Shown here: in pieces, positions 34,200 to 43,908 of the stretch
How positions within the stretch are numbered: position 1 is the first letter of the stretch
Layout: every line of letters begins with the position of its first letter
From: Plotosus lineatus
Lineage: Eukaryota > Chordata > Actinopteri > Siluriformes > Plotosidae
Assembly (NCBI GenBank): GCA_024760905.1
Contig: CM045737.1
Coordinates: forward strand, 19,474,348-19,538,347
Reading direction: 5' to 3'
DNA: 64,000 nt
Notes under the pieces: generated by a model
Database searches by the model: none
What the model was told of the DNA's origin: nothing
Seen by the model: only the letters and a program-made list of their open reading frames with translations
Program-made: the position numbers and the translations under genes

Positions 34200-34945
34200 C
34201 CAAATTTCACGAAGTAGGATTACCCCCACACACTGTTTCACCAAACAAAAAATGCAGGTTACAAAATGCATTTTCCTAAAATTTTTGTCTCTGAATACGA
34301 AACAAGTTCATGTTACTAAAGCGCCATCTTAAAAATTCAACCGCACCATTCAAACATTAAAACGCGCCATTCAAACATTAAAACACGCCATTCAAACATT
34401 CAAACAATGCACGAGCTGCTCTCCCATCAATGACCTTCAAACATCCCGCCCCGCTGGCCTCCCATTGGCTAGGAGGGATGACGCAGCTCCCTCCCATTGG
34501 CTATTATGGAGCTGCATCGACCACAATACTTTTGGTGTAAAGGACAGAGTTACTGTTGTTTCATGCTATATTTCTTGACTCTGGCTTTTCACTTTCCATA
34601 AACATTTGTAAGATTATAACTCTGCTAAGAAGATATGGTCAACACACGCATGCACGCACACATACACACGCGTGTGATTTCCGGTGCGAGTGAGAAGAAG
34701 AAACGGGCTCGAGTGATATCACAAAGGAATATGGCCAAACCTGTCTACCATTGGTACGATAGTGAAGCAGAAGGAGGTCTTAAAAGGTATGCTTTCATAA
34801 TTTTTAAAGGGTTTATCGGGTAGTATTGGGAGCCTTGGCACGAATCCCGCGTTTTACATGTAAAATGCTGTTCAATTTACAAAAAATGCAGGTTACGAAA
34901 AAGGTTCTGGAATGGATTCATTTCGTAAAGTGAGGTACCACTAGA
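34200..34945 (+). mobile_element. Tigger/pogo-like non-autonomous element, copy C
   Basis: The right end reads GTAAAGTGAGGTACCACT. The order of blocks matches copy A: ATTCAAACATT/AACGCGCC repeats, one CCCATTGGCTAGGAGGGATG unit, the ATTATGGAGCTGCATC block, a short CA-rich segment that has not expanded, and the GTGATTTCCGGTGCGAGTGA segment. The left terminus is degraded, so the start is approximate. Confidence 0.75.
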
Positions 34946-35303
34946 TATGTGTGATTGATATAATATCAATAAATACATATTCAATGCTTATGATAACAAT
35001 TAAACATTAAAAAATAATGCATTGGATGTAAATAAAATATAAATACACACATACACACGCACGCATGCAGATGCGCGTGCACGCACTCAGATGCGCACCT
35101 CACTTAAAAATGTAAGTAGTTTTGATGGGAGGTTTTGGGTTTTTTTGCATAATTGGCCTTGTTTTGTGGCATTTTCCTTAACTTTTCCCCTTTTCTTCCT
35201 TAATTTCTTTTTTTTTTTAATTCGATGAATATTAAAAAAAAAAAAGAGAACGCGATGCACTGAAGCCGCATGAATTGAAGTGTGAAGTAGCGAGGGATCC
35301 CTG
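34946..35303 (+). mobile_element. Small Tigger-like element of the CAGGGATCCCTC type, left end lost
   Basis: The right terminus reads GTAGCGAGGGATCCCTG then TA. The interior (TAATATCAATAAATACATAT, GCATAATTGGCCTTG, TTTTGTGGCATTTTCC) is the same as in 36052-36536. It directly abuts copy C. Confidence 0.75.
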
Positions 35304-35305
35304 TA

Positions 35306-35922
35306 CTTGTTTCATTATTGTTACCTGCACATGAAGTTACCTTCCCAAACACTGTTGTGACTAAACATTTCTTTAAACATGTTATAGGTGCCGAGTTGAA
35401 TATACCATCAAACCCGCCATACATCATTATTGTTCAGTTTCTGGAAGAGTGGGTGGTGTTGAGGAAGGTGATTGTCCTGGAGGCCTAAATTGCATCTGTC
35501 TGTAATGAGATCGGTGCTTTAAATAGACACAGGTTGATGTTCTTAAAGTGGTGAATGAACATTTAATATATGGTGACTACATCGTGGGCTGTTGCTGACT
35601 CAGTTTTGCAACTATGTGTATCTGCACCAGCAGGTACTGATAGATAGTGGGGATAATGAATCCAATTTGATTTGTTAGATGCTCTACTACTAGAGCACTC
35701 AAGGCTTAATGCTTTGGTCTAGACACAAGGGAGACCTTAGTGAGCTTCCTCTTCTTTTATACACAAAAACTAAAACTGGCCTTTATTATGCTGGATAAAC
35801 AGCGATTAAATCAAATTAAGAGTCACAAATCATGCCATTCATTTTCTTTTTTGCTAAACAGCCTCTTAAGTATAAAATGATTCATGGCAGCTGGTATAAA
35901 TGGGACAGGAGGGCTAACAGCG
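35306..35922. other. Intron sequence without recognised features
   Basis: Nothing recognised between the small Tigger-like end and the TTAA of the piggyBac-like element. Confidence 0.45.
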
Positions 35923-35926
35923 TTAA

Positions 35927-37083
35927 CTCATTTGCTACTGCAGTCACTTATACTGCAGCGAGCACTGGGGAGAGTTCGAGCCTTCAACCCCAGCAGAAAA
36001 TATGTTTTTGGCTTCAAAATATCAATTTTGGGATTTTAATATTTCCAAATACAGGGATCCCTCACTTTCCGCGGTTAATGGGGAACAAGACCGCCCCGCG
36101 CGCTACAGCCGATTTCCGAAAAGTAGGACCGATCCCCCTGACTGTCGTATACGTGCATGTATATGTGTATATAATATCAATAAATACACATTCAATGTTA
36201 CAACTGCTTATTATAATCAGTAAACATTCAAAAATAATGCATAAGATGTAAATAAAATGTAAATACACACATACAGACGTGCACGCACTCACAGATGCGC
36301 ATCTCGCATAAAAATGTAAGTACTTTTGATGGGGGAGTTTGGGTTCTTTTTTTTGTTTTTGTTTGTTTGGGGTTTTTTTTTTGCATAATTGGCCTTGTTT
36401 TGTGGCATTTTCCTTAACTTTTTGCTATTTTTTTGTTAATTTCCTTATTGTTAAAAATTTTCACTGAATATTTTTGAAAAACCTGCGATGCACTGAAGTC
36501 GCAGAAACTGAAGCACGAAATAGCGAGGGATTACTGTACTTGGAACATTAAACTTTCACGTGGAAGTGCTTTTTCACTGTAAAGAGTGATAGAAAAGCAA
36601 TACTGTATATCGGACTTCGTTGAAAGTGTGTGTTTGTTTCTGTGAACAGCAGTTTGTCGATCACAGACCGAGAAATGCCCCAGAAAGCTGAGATTTACAC
36701 GTTTTGTTTTCAAGCTCTAAGCCATGTAAAGTGTCAATATTTAAAGAATACTGTCAAAATCCTTTCTGTAAAAGCGGACGTATCCGCCATTTTGTTAGAC
36801 TTGCAGATGAGCTGTTGTCAGTGACATGTTTTAATATTCATTATTTCGAGTTTATGTCCATATTTGGAGTTATAACGCTGCCATAACCTTTATATTGGTT
36901 GTTTTGATTGGATATTTGAAGTATATTTATTATTAGAAGATGAACAAGCTACCCAATCAGACCGTGTGTACTTCGGTGGTTCCCGGTGTTTGAAAGCTCA
37001 GGTTGTATTGCTGCTACAGTGGTTTGCGGGGAAGTCGGAGTAATAAAACCACAACACTACAGTGGTTCACAGTAGCGAATGGG
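35927..37083. mobile_element. Candidate piggyBac-like non-autonomous element (TTAA target)
   Basis: The left boundary is TTAA (35923-35926) then CTCATTTGCTACTG. The right boundary, reversed, is TTAA (37084-37087) then CCCATTCGCTACTG. These are inverted repeats of 14 bases with two differences and a TTAA target duplication, as expected for piggyBac-type transposons. A small Tigger-like element (36052-36536) is inserted inside. No transposase is encoded. Confidence 0.6.
36052..36536 (+). mobile_element. Small Tigger-like element (CAGGGATCCCTC type), complete
   Basis: The left end reads CAGGGATCCCTCACTTTCCG and the right end GAAATAGCGAGGGATTACTG. Both are bordered by TA (36050-36051 and 36537-36538). 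The length is 485 bases with no coding capacity. Relatives lie at 4436-4780 and 34946-35303. Confidence 0.8.
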
Positions 37084-37091
37084 TTAAGCAT

Positions 37092-37290
37092 ATTATCACC
37101 ACTGTGTGGAGTTTGCAGGTTCTCCCCGTGTTTGCATGTGTGTCCTCCAGGTAATCCAAAGACATGCACATTAGGCTAACTGACTGTTCCAAATTGCCTC
37201 TAGGTGTTAGTGCCAGTGGGAATGAATGTTTGTGTGTTGGCTCTATGATGGATTGGTGTGCTGTCCAACATGTACATTGGTATCTGATCT
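37092..37290 (+). repeat. SINE family 1 body fragment
   Basis: Reads CTGTGTGGAGTTTGCAGGTT, TCCAAAGACATGCACATTAG, CTAACTGACTGTTCCAAATT and a diverged GATGGATTGGTGTGCTGTCC tail. Confidence 0.65.
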
Positions 37291-37777
37291 GTAATATAAT
37301 TCAACACTAATGATTACTGGTGCACAATCCAGCACTAATGAGGTTGTTGGGTAAAATTCAGAATATGTCTACAGTAATGAGTGGCAACAGTGAGCCACAC
37401 AGTAAGTGATTGGTGGCTGAGGGGTACAAGCCTCACAGTGCTGATCTAGGCTTCGCAGCTCTGGCTTCACAGTGTGGCCTCTCTTTATTCAGATACTTCA
37501 AAGGACAGCCTTTATAGTGGAGCTAACCTTTGACTCAAAGCATCTCACACTGCAAACAGGGACTGTAACATGAATTGATTTAAGGAGAGAATGCGCTCCA
37601 TGTCACTCACATGCTTTCAAATGACGTACCTAAATGAATTGTTCACTGTATTCTAATTTAATCTTTCAGCACTTGCACATCACTGTACTGGGAAATTCAT
37701 TGTTTCATTGAAATTCAATGAAAATTGGCTCATTGATTCAAGCTTTGTGCTCAGTGAGAACATTTCTGTGTGACTGG

Positions 37778-37980
37778 TCCATGTTCTCCGCATGCTTATG
37801 GGGGTTTCCTCCGGGTGCTTTGGTTTTCTTACATAATCCAAAGACATGCAAAGCATTCATGTCTGTATGTCTGTACGTCTGTGTTGGCCCTGTGATAGTC
37901 TAGCTGTTCAGGGTGTACCTAGGATGGGATGGGCTTCAGTGACCCTAATACAGAACAAAGTAGTTTGGAAAATGAAAAGA
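37778..37980 (+). repeat. SINE family 1 body fragment, diverged
   Basis: Reads CATGTTCTCCGCATGCTTAT, GGGGGTTTCCTCCGGGTGCT-like text and ATCCAAAGACATGCAAAGCA, then a short tail GTTCAGGGTGTACCTAGGAT. Confidence 0.6.
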
Positions 37981-38446
37981 AAGGGCAGAAATATGTCTAC
38001 GGAGCAGTTGTTGAGTTTGAATATAAATAAAATAATTATTTAAAACTGTTTAACTCAAATAGCAAATAATACCAATAATTTTATGCACTCTTCAGAAACA
38101 ATGTAAAAATATTTACATGTTTCTTATGGTTTCATTCTAATCCCACTCAGTTCGGCAGTAAAGTGTCATAGTATCATTTAAATAATATAGATACAGTGCT
38201 TAATATACAAATGCCACGCACGAAGGAGCCATAAAATTGTCTCTGATGTTGGTCCTCAAGCACTTAATCTCCACACCTCCAAAATTTGGATGACTACTGG
38301 AAGTACTTTATGCATGCACAGTTTCCAGAGAAATAACTTCAGATGAGCATGAAAGAATGACATCACAAGGTGATGAAAGAGAGGATAGAGTTTTGTGTGA
38401 CATGAGCGTTCTTTTTCACAAACAAGCATAGAGTAGGCACAGTATA
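37981..38446. other. Intron sequence without recognised features
   Basis: Nothing recognised. Confidence 0.45.
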
Positions 38447-38612
38447 TACAGTGGTACCTCACCTTACAAAATTAATCTGTTCCAGAGCCTATTTCGTAAT
38501 CTGGATTTTTTTTGTAAGTAGAACCGCATTTTACATGTAAAACGCGTAATGCTTTCCAAGGCCCCCAATACTACCCTTTAAAAATCATAAAAGCACAGCT
38601 TTTAAGGTACTT

Positions 38613-38628
38613 ACTTTGTGTTGACCAT
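38613..38628 (+). repeat. Target-site duplication, left copy, for the RTE insertion
   Basis: ACTTTGTGTTGACCAT, repeated exactly at 41774-41789. Confidence 0.95.
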
Positions 38629-38644
38629 AATGCAGCCATGAGGC

Positions 38645-38684
38645 GGGGGGGGGGGGGGGGGAACGGGACGGGACGGGACGGACT
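38645..38684 (+). repeat. G-run and (ACGGG)n at the 5' end of the RTE element
   Basis: Seventeen consecutive G residues, then AAC, then GGGACGGGACGGGACGG. The four closely spaced G-triplets fit the usual G-quadruplex pattern. Confidence 0.85.
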
Positions 38685-38785
38685 AACCAGTGTCTCTCCC
38701 CCTTATGCCGGTCCCAAGCCCGGATAAATGCAGAGGGTTGCGACAGGAAGGGCATCCGGCGTAAAACTTCTGCCACATTTAAAAA

Positions 38786-41748
38786 ATGCAAATGATCAAT
38801 ACAGAATTCATACCGGATCGGTCGAGGCCCGGGTTAACAACGACCGCCATCAGTGCTGTCAACCAACAGGGTGCTGATGGAAATTGGACTACTGTTGGTC
38901 GAAGACGTCGAAGAAGGAGAGGCGGGAGGCGTGTCCGTAAGCAGAGAGAGAAGAGGAAATGCGTGAGCTGGAACTATGCAAGGAAAAGATAGGGAGCTGG
39001 CTGACATGATGCAGAGGAGGAAGGTGGACATACTGTGTGTTCAGGAGACAAGGTGGAAAGGTAGAAAGGCTAGAAGCTTAGGAGCAGGGTTGAAACTGTT
39101 TTATAATGGTGTGGATGGGAAGAGAAATGGAGTAGGAGTCATCTTGAAGGAGGGGTTTGTCATGAATGTTCTAGACTTGAAAAGAGTGTCAGACAGAGTG
39201 ATGAGTCTCAAGTTAGAAATTGAAGGCGTGATGGTCAATGTTGTTAGTGCTTATGCCCCACAGGCAGGATGTAAGCTAGAAGAGAAGGAGAGATTCTGGA
39301 GTGATTTAGATGAAGTGATGCAGAGTACCCCCAGAGGTGAAAGAGTGGTCATTGGAGCAGACTTCAATGGACATGTTGGTGCAGGCAACAGAGGGGACGA
39401 GGAAGTGATGGGCAGGTTTGGTATCCAGGACAGGAACACAGAAGGACAGATGTTGATCGATTTTGCAAAAAGGATGGAAATGGCTGTGGTGAATACTTTC
39501 TTCAAGAAGAAACAGAAGCATAGGGTGACTTATGAAAGCGGAGGTAAGAGCACACAGGTAGACTACATCTTGTGCAGGCGATGTAATTTGAAGGAAGTCA
39601 GTGACTGCAAAGTAGTAGTTGGTGAGAGTGTTGCCATACAGCAAAGGATGGTGGTGTGCAGGATGACACTGATGGTGAGAAAGGTGAAAAAGGCAAAGGC
39701 AGAGCAGAAGACAAAGTGGTGGAAGCTGAAAAAGGAAGAGTGTCGTGTTGTCTTCAAGGAGGAGTTGAAACAGGCTTTGGGTAGTCAGGAAGTGCTTCCA
39801 GAGGACTGGACAACCACAGCCAATGTGATCAGGGAGACCGGTAGGAGAGTACTTGGTGTGTCCTCTGGAAGGAAAGTAGATAAGGAAACTTGGTGGTGGA
39901 ATGAGGAAGTGCAGGAGTGTGTACAAAAGAAGAGGTTAGCCAAGAAGAAGTAGGACATTGAGAAGACCGAAGAGAGTAAACAGGAGTACAGGGAGACACA
40001 GCGTAAGGCGAAGGTAGCAGTGTCAAAGGCCAAACAGAGGGCGTATGATGACTTGTATGATAGGTTGAACAGTAAGGAGGGAGAAAATGATCTATACAGG
40101 TTAGCACAGCAGAGAAATAGAGATGGGAAAGACGTGCAGCAAGTTAGAGTGATAAAGGACAGAGAGGGAAATGTATTGACTGATGACAGAAGTGTGCTGG
40201 GAAGATGGAAAGAGTACTTTGACGAGCTGATGAATGAGGAAAATGAGAGAGAAAAAAGAGTAGAAGGGGTGACCGTTGAGGAGCAGGAAGTAGCAAAGAT
40301 TAGTAAGGGAGAAGTGAGGAGGGCATTGAAGAGGATGAAGAGTGGAAAGGCAGTTGGCCCTGATGACATACCAGTTGAGGTATGGAAGTGTCTAGGGAGG
40401 TAGCAGTAGATTTTCTGACAAGAATATTCAACAAGGTCTTAGAAAGTGAGCAGATGCCAGAGGAATGGAGGAGAAGTGTGCTTGTGCCCATTTTTAAGAA
40501 CAAGGGAGATGTACAGAGTTGTGGCAACTACAGAGGGATAAAGTTGATGAGCCATACAATGAAGCTATGGGAAAGAATAGTGGAAGCAAGACTAAGGGCA
40601 GAGGTCAGCATTTGTGAACAACAGTTTGGTTTCATGCCAAGAAAGAGCACCACAGATGCAGTGTTTGCTTTGAGGATGTTAATAGAGAAGTACAGAGGTC
40701 AGAAGGAGCTGCATTGTGCCTTTGTGGATCTGGAGAAAGCATATGACAGGGTGCAGAGAGAGGAACTGTGGTATTGTATGAGGAAGTCTGGAGTGACAGA
40801 GAAGTATGTTAGAGTGGTGCAGGACATGTATGAGAGATGTAAGACAGTGGTGAGGTGTGCTGTCGGTGTGACAGAAGAGTTCAAGGTGGAGGTGGGACTG
40901 CATCAAGGGTCAGCTCTCAGCCCCTTCTTGTTTGCTATGGTGATGGACAGGCTAACAGACGAGGTGAGACAAGAATCTCCATGGACTATGATGTTTGCAG
41001 ATGACATCGTGATCTGTAGTGAGAGCAGAGACCAAGTGGAGGAAAATCTAGAGAGGTGGAGGTATGCCCTGGAAAGGAGGGGATTGAAGGTTAGTCTTAG
41101 TAAGACAGAATACATGTGTGTGAACGACAACGACCCAAGAGGAACTATGAGGGTACAGGCGCAGAGATGAAGAAGGTGGAGGATTTTAAGTACTTAGGCT
41201 CAACAATCCAGAGCAATGGAGAGTGTGGAAAAGAGGTGAAGAAGCGCGTGCAGGCAGGTTGGAATAGATGGAGAAAAGTGTCCGGTGTGATGTGTGATAG
41301 GAGAGTATCGGCAAGAATGAAGGGAAAAGTGTACAAGACGGTGATGAGGCCAGCAATGTTGTATGGTTTAGAGACAGTGGCCCTGGGGAAAAGACAGGAG
41401 TCAGAGTTGGAGGTAGCAGAGATGAAAATGTTGAGGTTCTCTTTGGGAGTAACGAGGATGGATAGGATCAGAAATGAGTACATCAGAGGGACAGCACATG
41501 TTAGATGTTTTGGAGACAAAGTCAGAGAGGCTAGATTGAGATGGTTTGGACATGTACAGAGGAGTGATAGTGAGTATATTGGTCGTAGGATGCTGAGGTT
41601 GGAACTACCAGGCAAAAGGCCCAGAGGAAGACCAAAGAGAAGATTTATGGATGCGGTGAAGGCGGACATGAAGGTCGTTGGAGTAAGAGTAGAAGATGCA
41701 GAGGATAGGGAGAGATGGAGGCAGATCTTTTGCTGTGGCGACCCCTGA
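38786..41748 (+). pseudogene. RTE LINE polyprotein pseudogene: endonuclease plus reverse transcriptase
   Basis: The leader frame (from 38786) reads TVGRRRRRRRGGRRVRKQRE and reaches SWNYA, where a frame change near 38976 joins the endonuclease. The endonuclease shows VDILCVQETRWKG (catalytic Glu), VNVVSAYAPQAG, RVVIGADFNGHVGAGN and STQVDYILCRR. The expected His of the final motif is Gln (ESVAIQQRMVV). A TAG stop follows at 39951-39953, in frame with the next segment. The reverse transcriptase shows KAVGPDDIPVEVWKCLG, a frameshift at about 40382-40403, [30 protein letters not shown] (motif A), [14 protein letters not shown] (motif B) and MMFADDIVICSE (motif C, about 40988-41009). A second frameshift at about 41116-41170 follows, then KYLGSTIQSNG and the GVTRMDRIRNEYIRG domain to CCGDP. 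The protein is inactive but only lightly damaged. Confidence 0.93.
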
Positions 41749-41904
41749 AGGGAACAGCCGAAAGGAAAAGAAGACTTTGTGTTGACCATGTCTTCTTAGC
41801 AGAGTTATAATCTTACAAGGTATTTTAATCTTATTCAAGGTTAAAAGCCAGAGCCAAAAAATAAAGTTGCACTGAGCACACTCAAAAAACTCATGAGCAA
41901 GCTG

Positions 41905-42125
41905 CTGCTCAAGGGAGCTGCGTCATCCCTCCTAGCCAATGGGAGGCCAGCAGGGTGGGATGTTGAGAGATAGCCAATGGGGGGGGGCTGTGTCATCCCT
42001 CCTAGCCAATGGGAGGCCAGTGGGGCGGGATGTTGGGAGATAACTAATGGGAGGCCAGCGGGGCGGGCTGCTGGGAGATAGCCAATGGGAGGACAGTGGG
42101 GCGGAATGTTGGGAGATAGGCAATG
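41905..42125 (-). repeat. Minisatellite with CCAAT and GC-box motifs in Tigger-like copy D
   Basis: Repeated units of CCTCCTAGCCAATGGGAGGC, CAGTGGGGCGGGATG and TTGGGAGATAGCCAATGGG. Four intact CCAAT cores and two GGGGCGGG boxes lie within about 220 bases. A further single unit lies at about 42300-42355 in the duplicated block. Confidence 0.88.
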
Positions 42126-42665
42126 AGAGAGCAACTCGTGCATTGTTTGAATTTTTTTTTTTTAATTGACCATGTCTTCTGAGCAGAGTTATAATGTTAC
42201 AAATGTTTACGCAAGGTTAAAAGCCTGAGCCAAAAAATAAAGTTGCAATGAGCACACTCGAAAAACTCATGAAACAAGCTGGTGCTCAAGGGAGCTGCGT
42301 CATCCCTCCTAGCCAATGGGAGGCCAGCGGGGCGGAATGTTGGGAGATAGTCAGTGGAAGAGCAGCTTGTGCATTGTTTCAATGTTTAAATGGTGCATTT
42401 TAATATTTGAATAGCGCGTTTGAATGTTTGAGTGGTGCGTTTGGTGCATTTCTTAAGGAGAACTTGTTTCGTATACAGAGACAATAAATTTTGGAAAATG
42501 TTTTTCGTAACCTGGATTTTTTGTTTACTTAGACTATCGTAAGGTGAGGTACCATTGTATGTATACAGATGGAAAAGAGTCTAGCCAATACAAGAACAAC
42601 ACAAGGCTGGGAGAGCTTTTGCCCGGCTTGATTTTTATTTATCTATTTATTTATTTATTTATTTA

Positions 42666-42960
42666 TACTGTATTAATTTTGCAAGGGAAATATTGACTTC
42701 AGTAATCCACCCATCCAATGCGAGCACACACATGTAAACAGTGAGCACTCAGAGCAGTAGGCTGTCACATATTGCAGTGTCCAGAAAGCAGTTGGAGGTT
42801 AGGTGCCTTGCTCAAGGGCACTTCAGCCATGAATGTGGAGGAAGGGAAGGTGCAGCTCACTCCCCCCACCACCACACATTTTTCCTGCTGGTTCAAGAAT
42901 TGAATCAAACGACCTTTCAGTCCCAGAGCTGCTTCTCTAACCATAGCTGTGTCAATTTGG
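42666..42960 (-). repeat. SINE family 3 copy (minus strand)
   Basis: Contains TTTTGCAAGGGAAATATTGA, CCATCCAATGCGAGCACACA and the GGTGCCTTGCTCAAGGGCAC segment. It ends at a degenerate reversed tRNA-like head (TTCAAGAATTGAATCAAACG ... GCTTCTCTAACCATAGCTGT). A TTTA tract (42635-42665) flanks it. Confidence 0.65.
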
Positions 42961-43397
42961 CACAATAGACTTCAGTACCAAAAAGTAAAAAACAAAACAA
43001 AAAACCCAGCATATGTGAAATATTGCTTGAGTTATATTAGCCGACCATCTATGTCATGCCCTAAAAAACAATATTTATTTATTTACTTTTCATTCATTCA
43101 TTCATTCTAACTTTTTATGGATCCTAGATCTTTGTGGCTGTGCAGAAGAATCATAGACATGAGAACACACTCTCAACAGCCATGTTGCTGAACCATCTGT
43201 TCTGTCCTTTGCAACATTACTCACACATTTCCAGTGAGATCTGTTATGCACTGAAGATAATGTTTATGCAAACGTTTTCTGCACCTACTGATGATTTATT
43301 AACTTGAAACAACTTGGTCAGGGATGCCCGTGGTGTTTGAAGTCATATGCATTTTTACATAGCCAGATTTAACAGTTTTACAAACATTTTTTTTTAA
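42961..43397. other. Intron sequence without recognised features
   Basis: Contains a short TTCATTCATTCATTCTAAC tract (about 43090) that may be a SINE tail remnant. Otherwise nothing recognised. Confidence 0.4.
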
Positions 43398-43480
43398 TGT
43401 GAACAGCACAGTGGTGTAGTGATTAGATATTGCCTCATGGCAAGACATTAACAAGTTTAAGTCCTGGGCTCGGAAAGGGT
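43398..43480 (+). repeat. SINE family 1 head fragment
   Basis: Reads GAACAGCACAGTGGTGTAGT, GATTAGATATTGCCTCATGG and AAGTCCTGGGCTCGG. Confidence 0.55.
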
Positions 43481-43489
43481 GTCTATTTT

Positions 43490-43890
43490 TTTCTATTCTT
43501 TTTTTTTTTTTTTTTAATTATTTTTACCCATTTCTTCCTAATTTTAATTGTATCCAATTACTTGTCTTACCTGTCACATGACCACCACCGACCAGGGAGG
43601 CACAGAAGCATGCACACACACACTCCTCTGTGACATGCAATACTAGTCACCTGTCTCTTTTTGAACGGCGGTGCACACGTACTTGAGGGACAGTATAATA
43701 CACTCAGACAGAAAATGCTGTGCGTGACAGGGAGATGAGCCGATGCCATCCCTTCCTCCTTTGAGAGCTTGGTCAATTAGCTGACATGAACTCTGGGTCA
43801 GCGATGGCTGTGGCATTAAACTGGATTCGAACTTGCAATCTGTGGTTAATAGTTACCCACCTTGTCGATGCACCACTGCTGGCATGGGTT
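43490..43890 (-). mobile_element. Candidate tRNA-headed SINE, minus strand (family 4)
   Basis: Begins with a poly-T tract (reversed poly-A) and TTTACCCATTTCTTCCTAATTTTAATTGT. It then has AGGGAGGCACAGAAGCATGC. It ends with GGATTCGAACTTGCAATCTG (reversed B box) and GATGCACCACTGCTGG (reversed A-box side). The layout matches a familiar teleost SINE. Confidence 0.55.
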
Positions 43891-43908
43891 TCCTCTAGGA
43901 ACTCTGGT

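Larger units (their letters stand above)
38629..41773 (+). mobile_element. Near full-length RTE-clade LINE, about 3.1 kb
   Basis: Bounded by an exact 16-base target duplication (38613-38628 and 41774-41789). The 5' region has a 17-base G run followed by ACGGGACGGGACGGGACGG. It then has a CGACAGGAAGGGCATCCGGC segment and a short arginine-rich leader frame. Endonuclease and reverse transcriptase follow. It ends GCTGTGGCGACCCCTGAAGG ... CCGAAAGGAAAAGAAG. No poly-A; the 3' end is a short GAA-type repeat as usual for RTE elements. Length and domain order fit a single-ORF RTE. Confidence 0.95.
38449..42557 (-). mobile_element. Tigger/pogo-like non-autonomous element, copy D, split by an RTE insertion
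   Basis: The left terminus reads CAGTGGTACCTCACCTTACA and the right terminus ATCGTAAGGTGAGGTACCATTG. Both are bordered by TA (38447-38448 and 42558-42559). The RTE LINE at 38629-41773 interrupts it at the TTGACCATGTCTTC block. Outside the LINE the element is about 960 bases and is reversed relative to copy A. It lacks the CA array and has a duplicated interior: a block beginning GACCATGTCTTCT occurs at about 41783 and again at about 42169. Confidence 0.85.
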
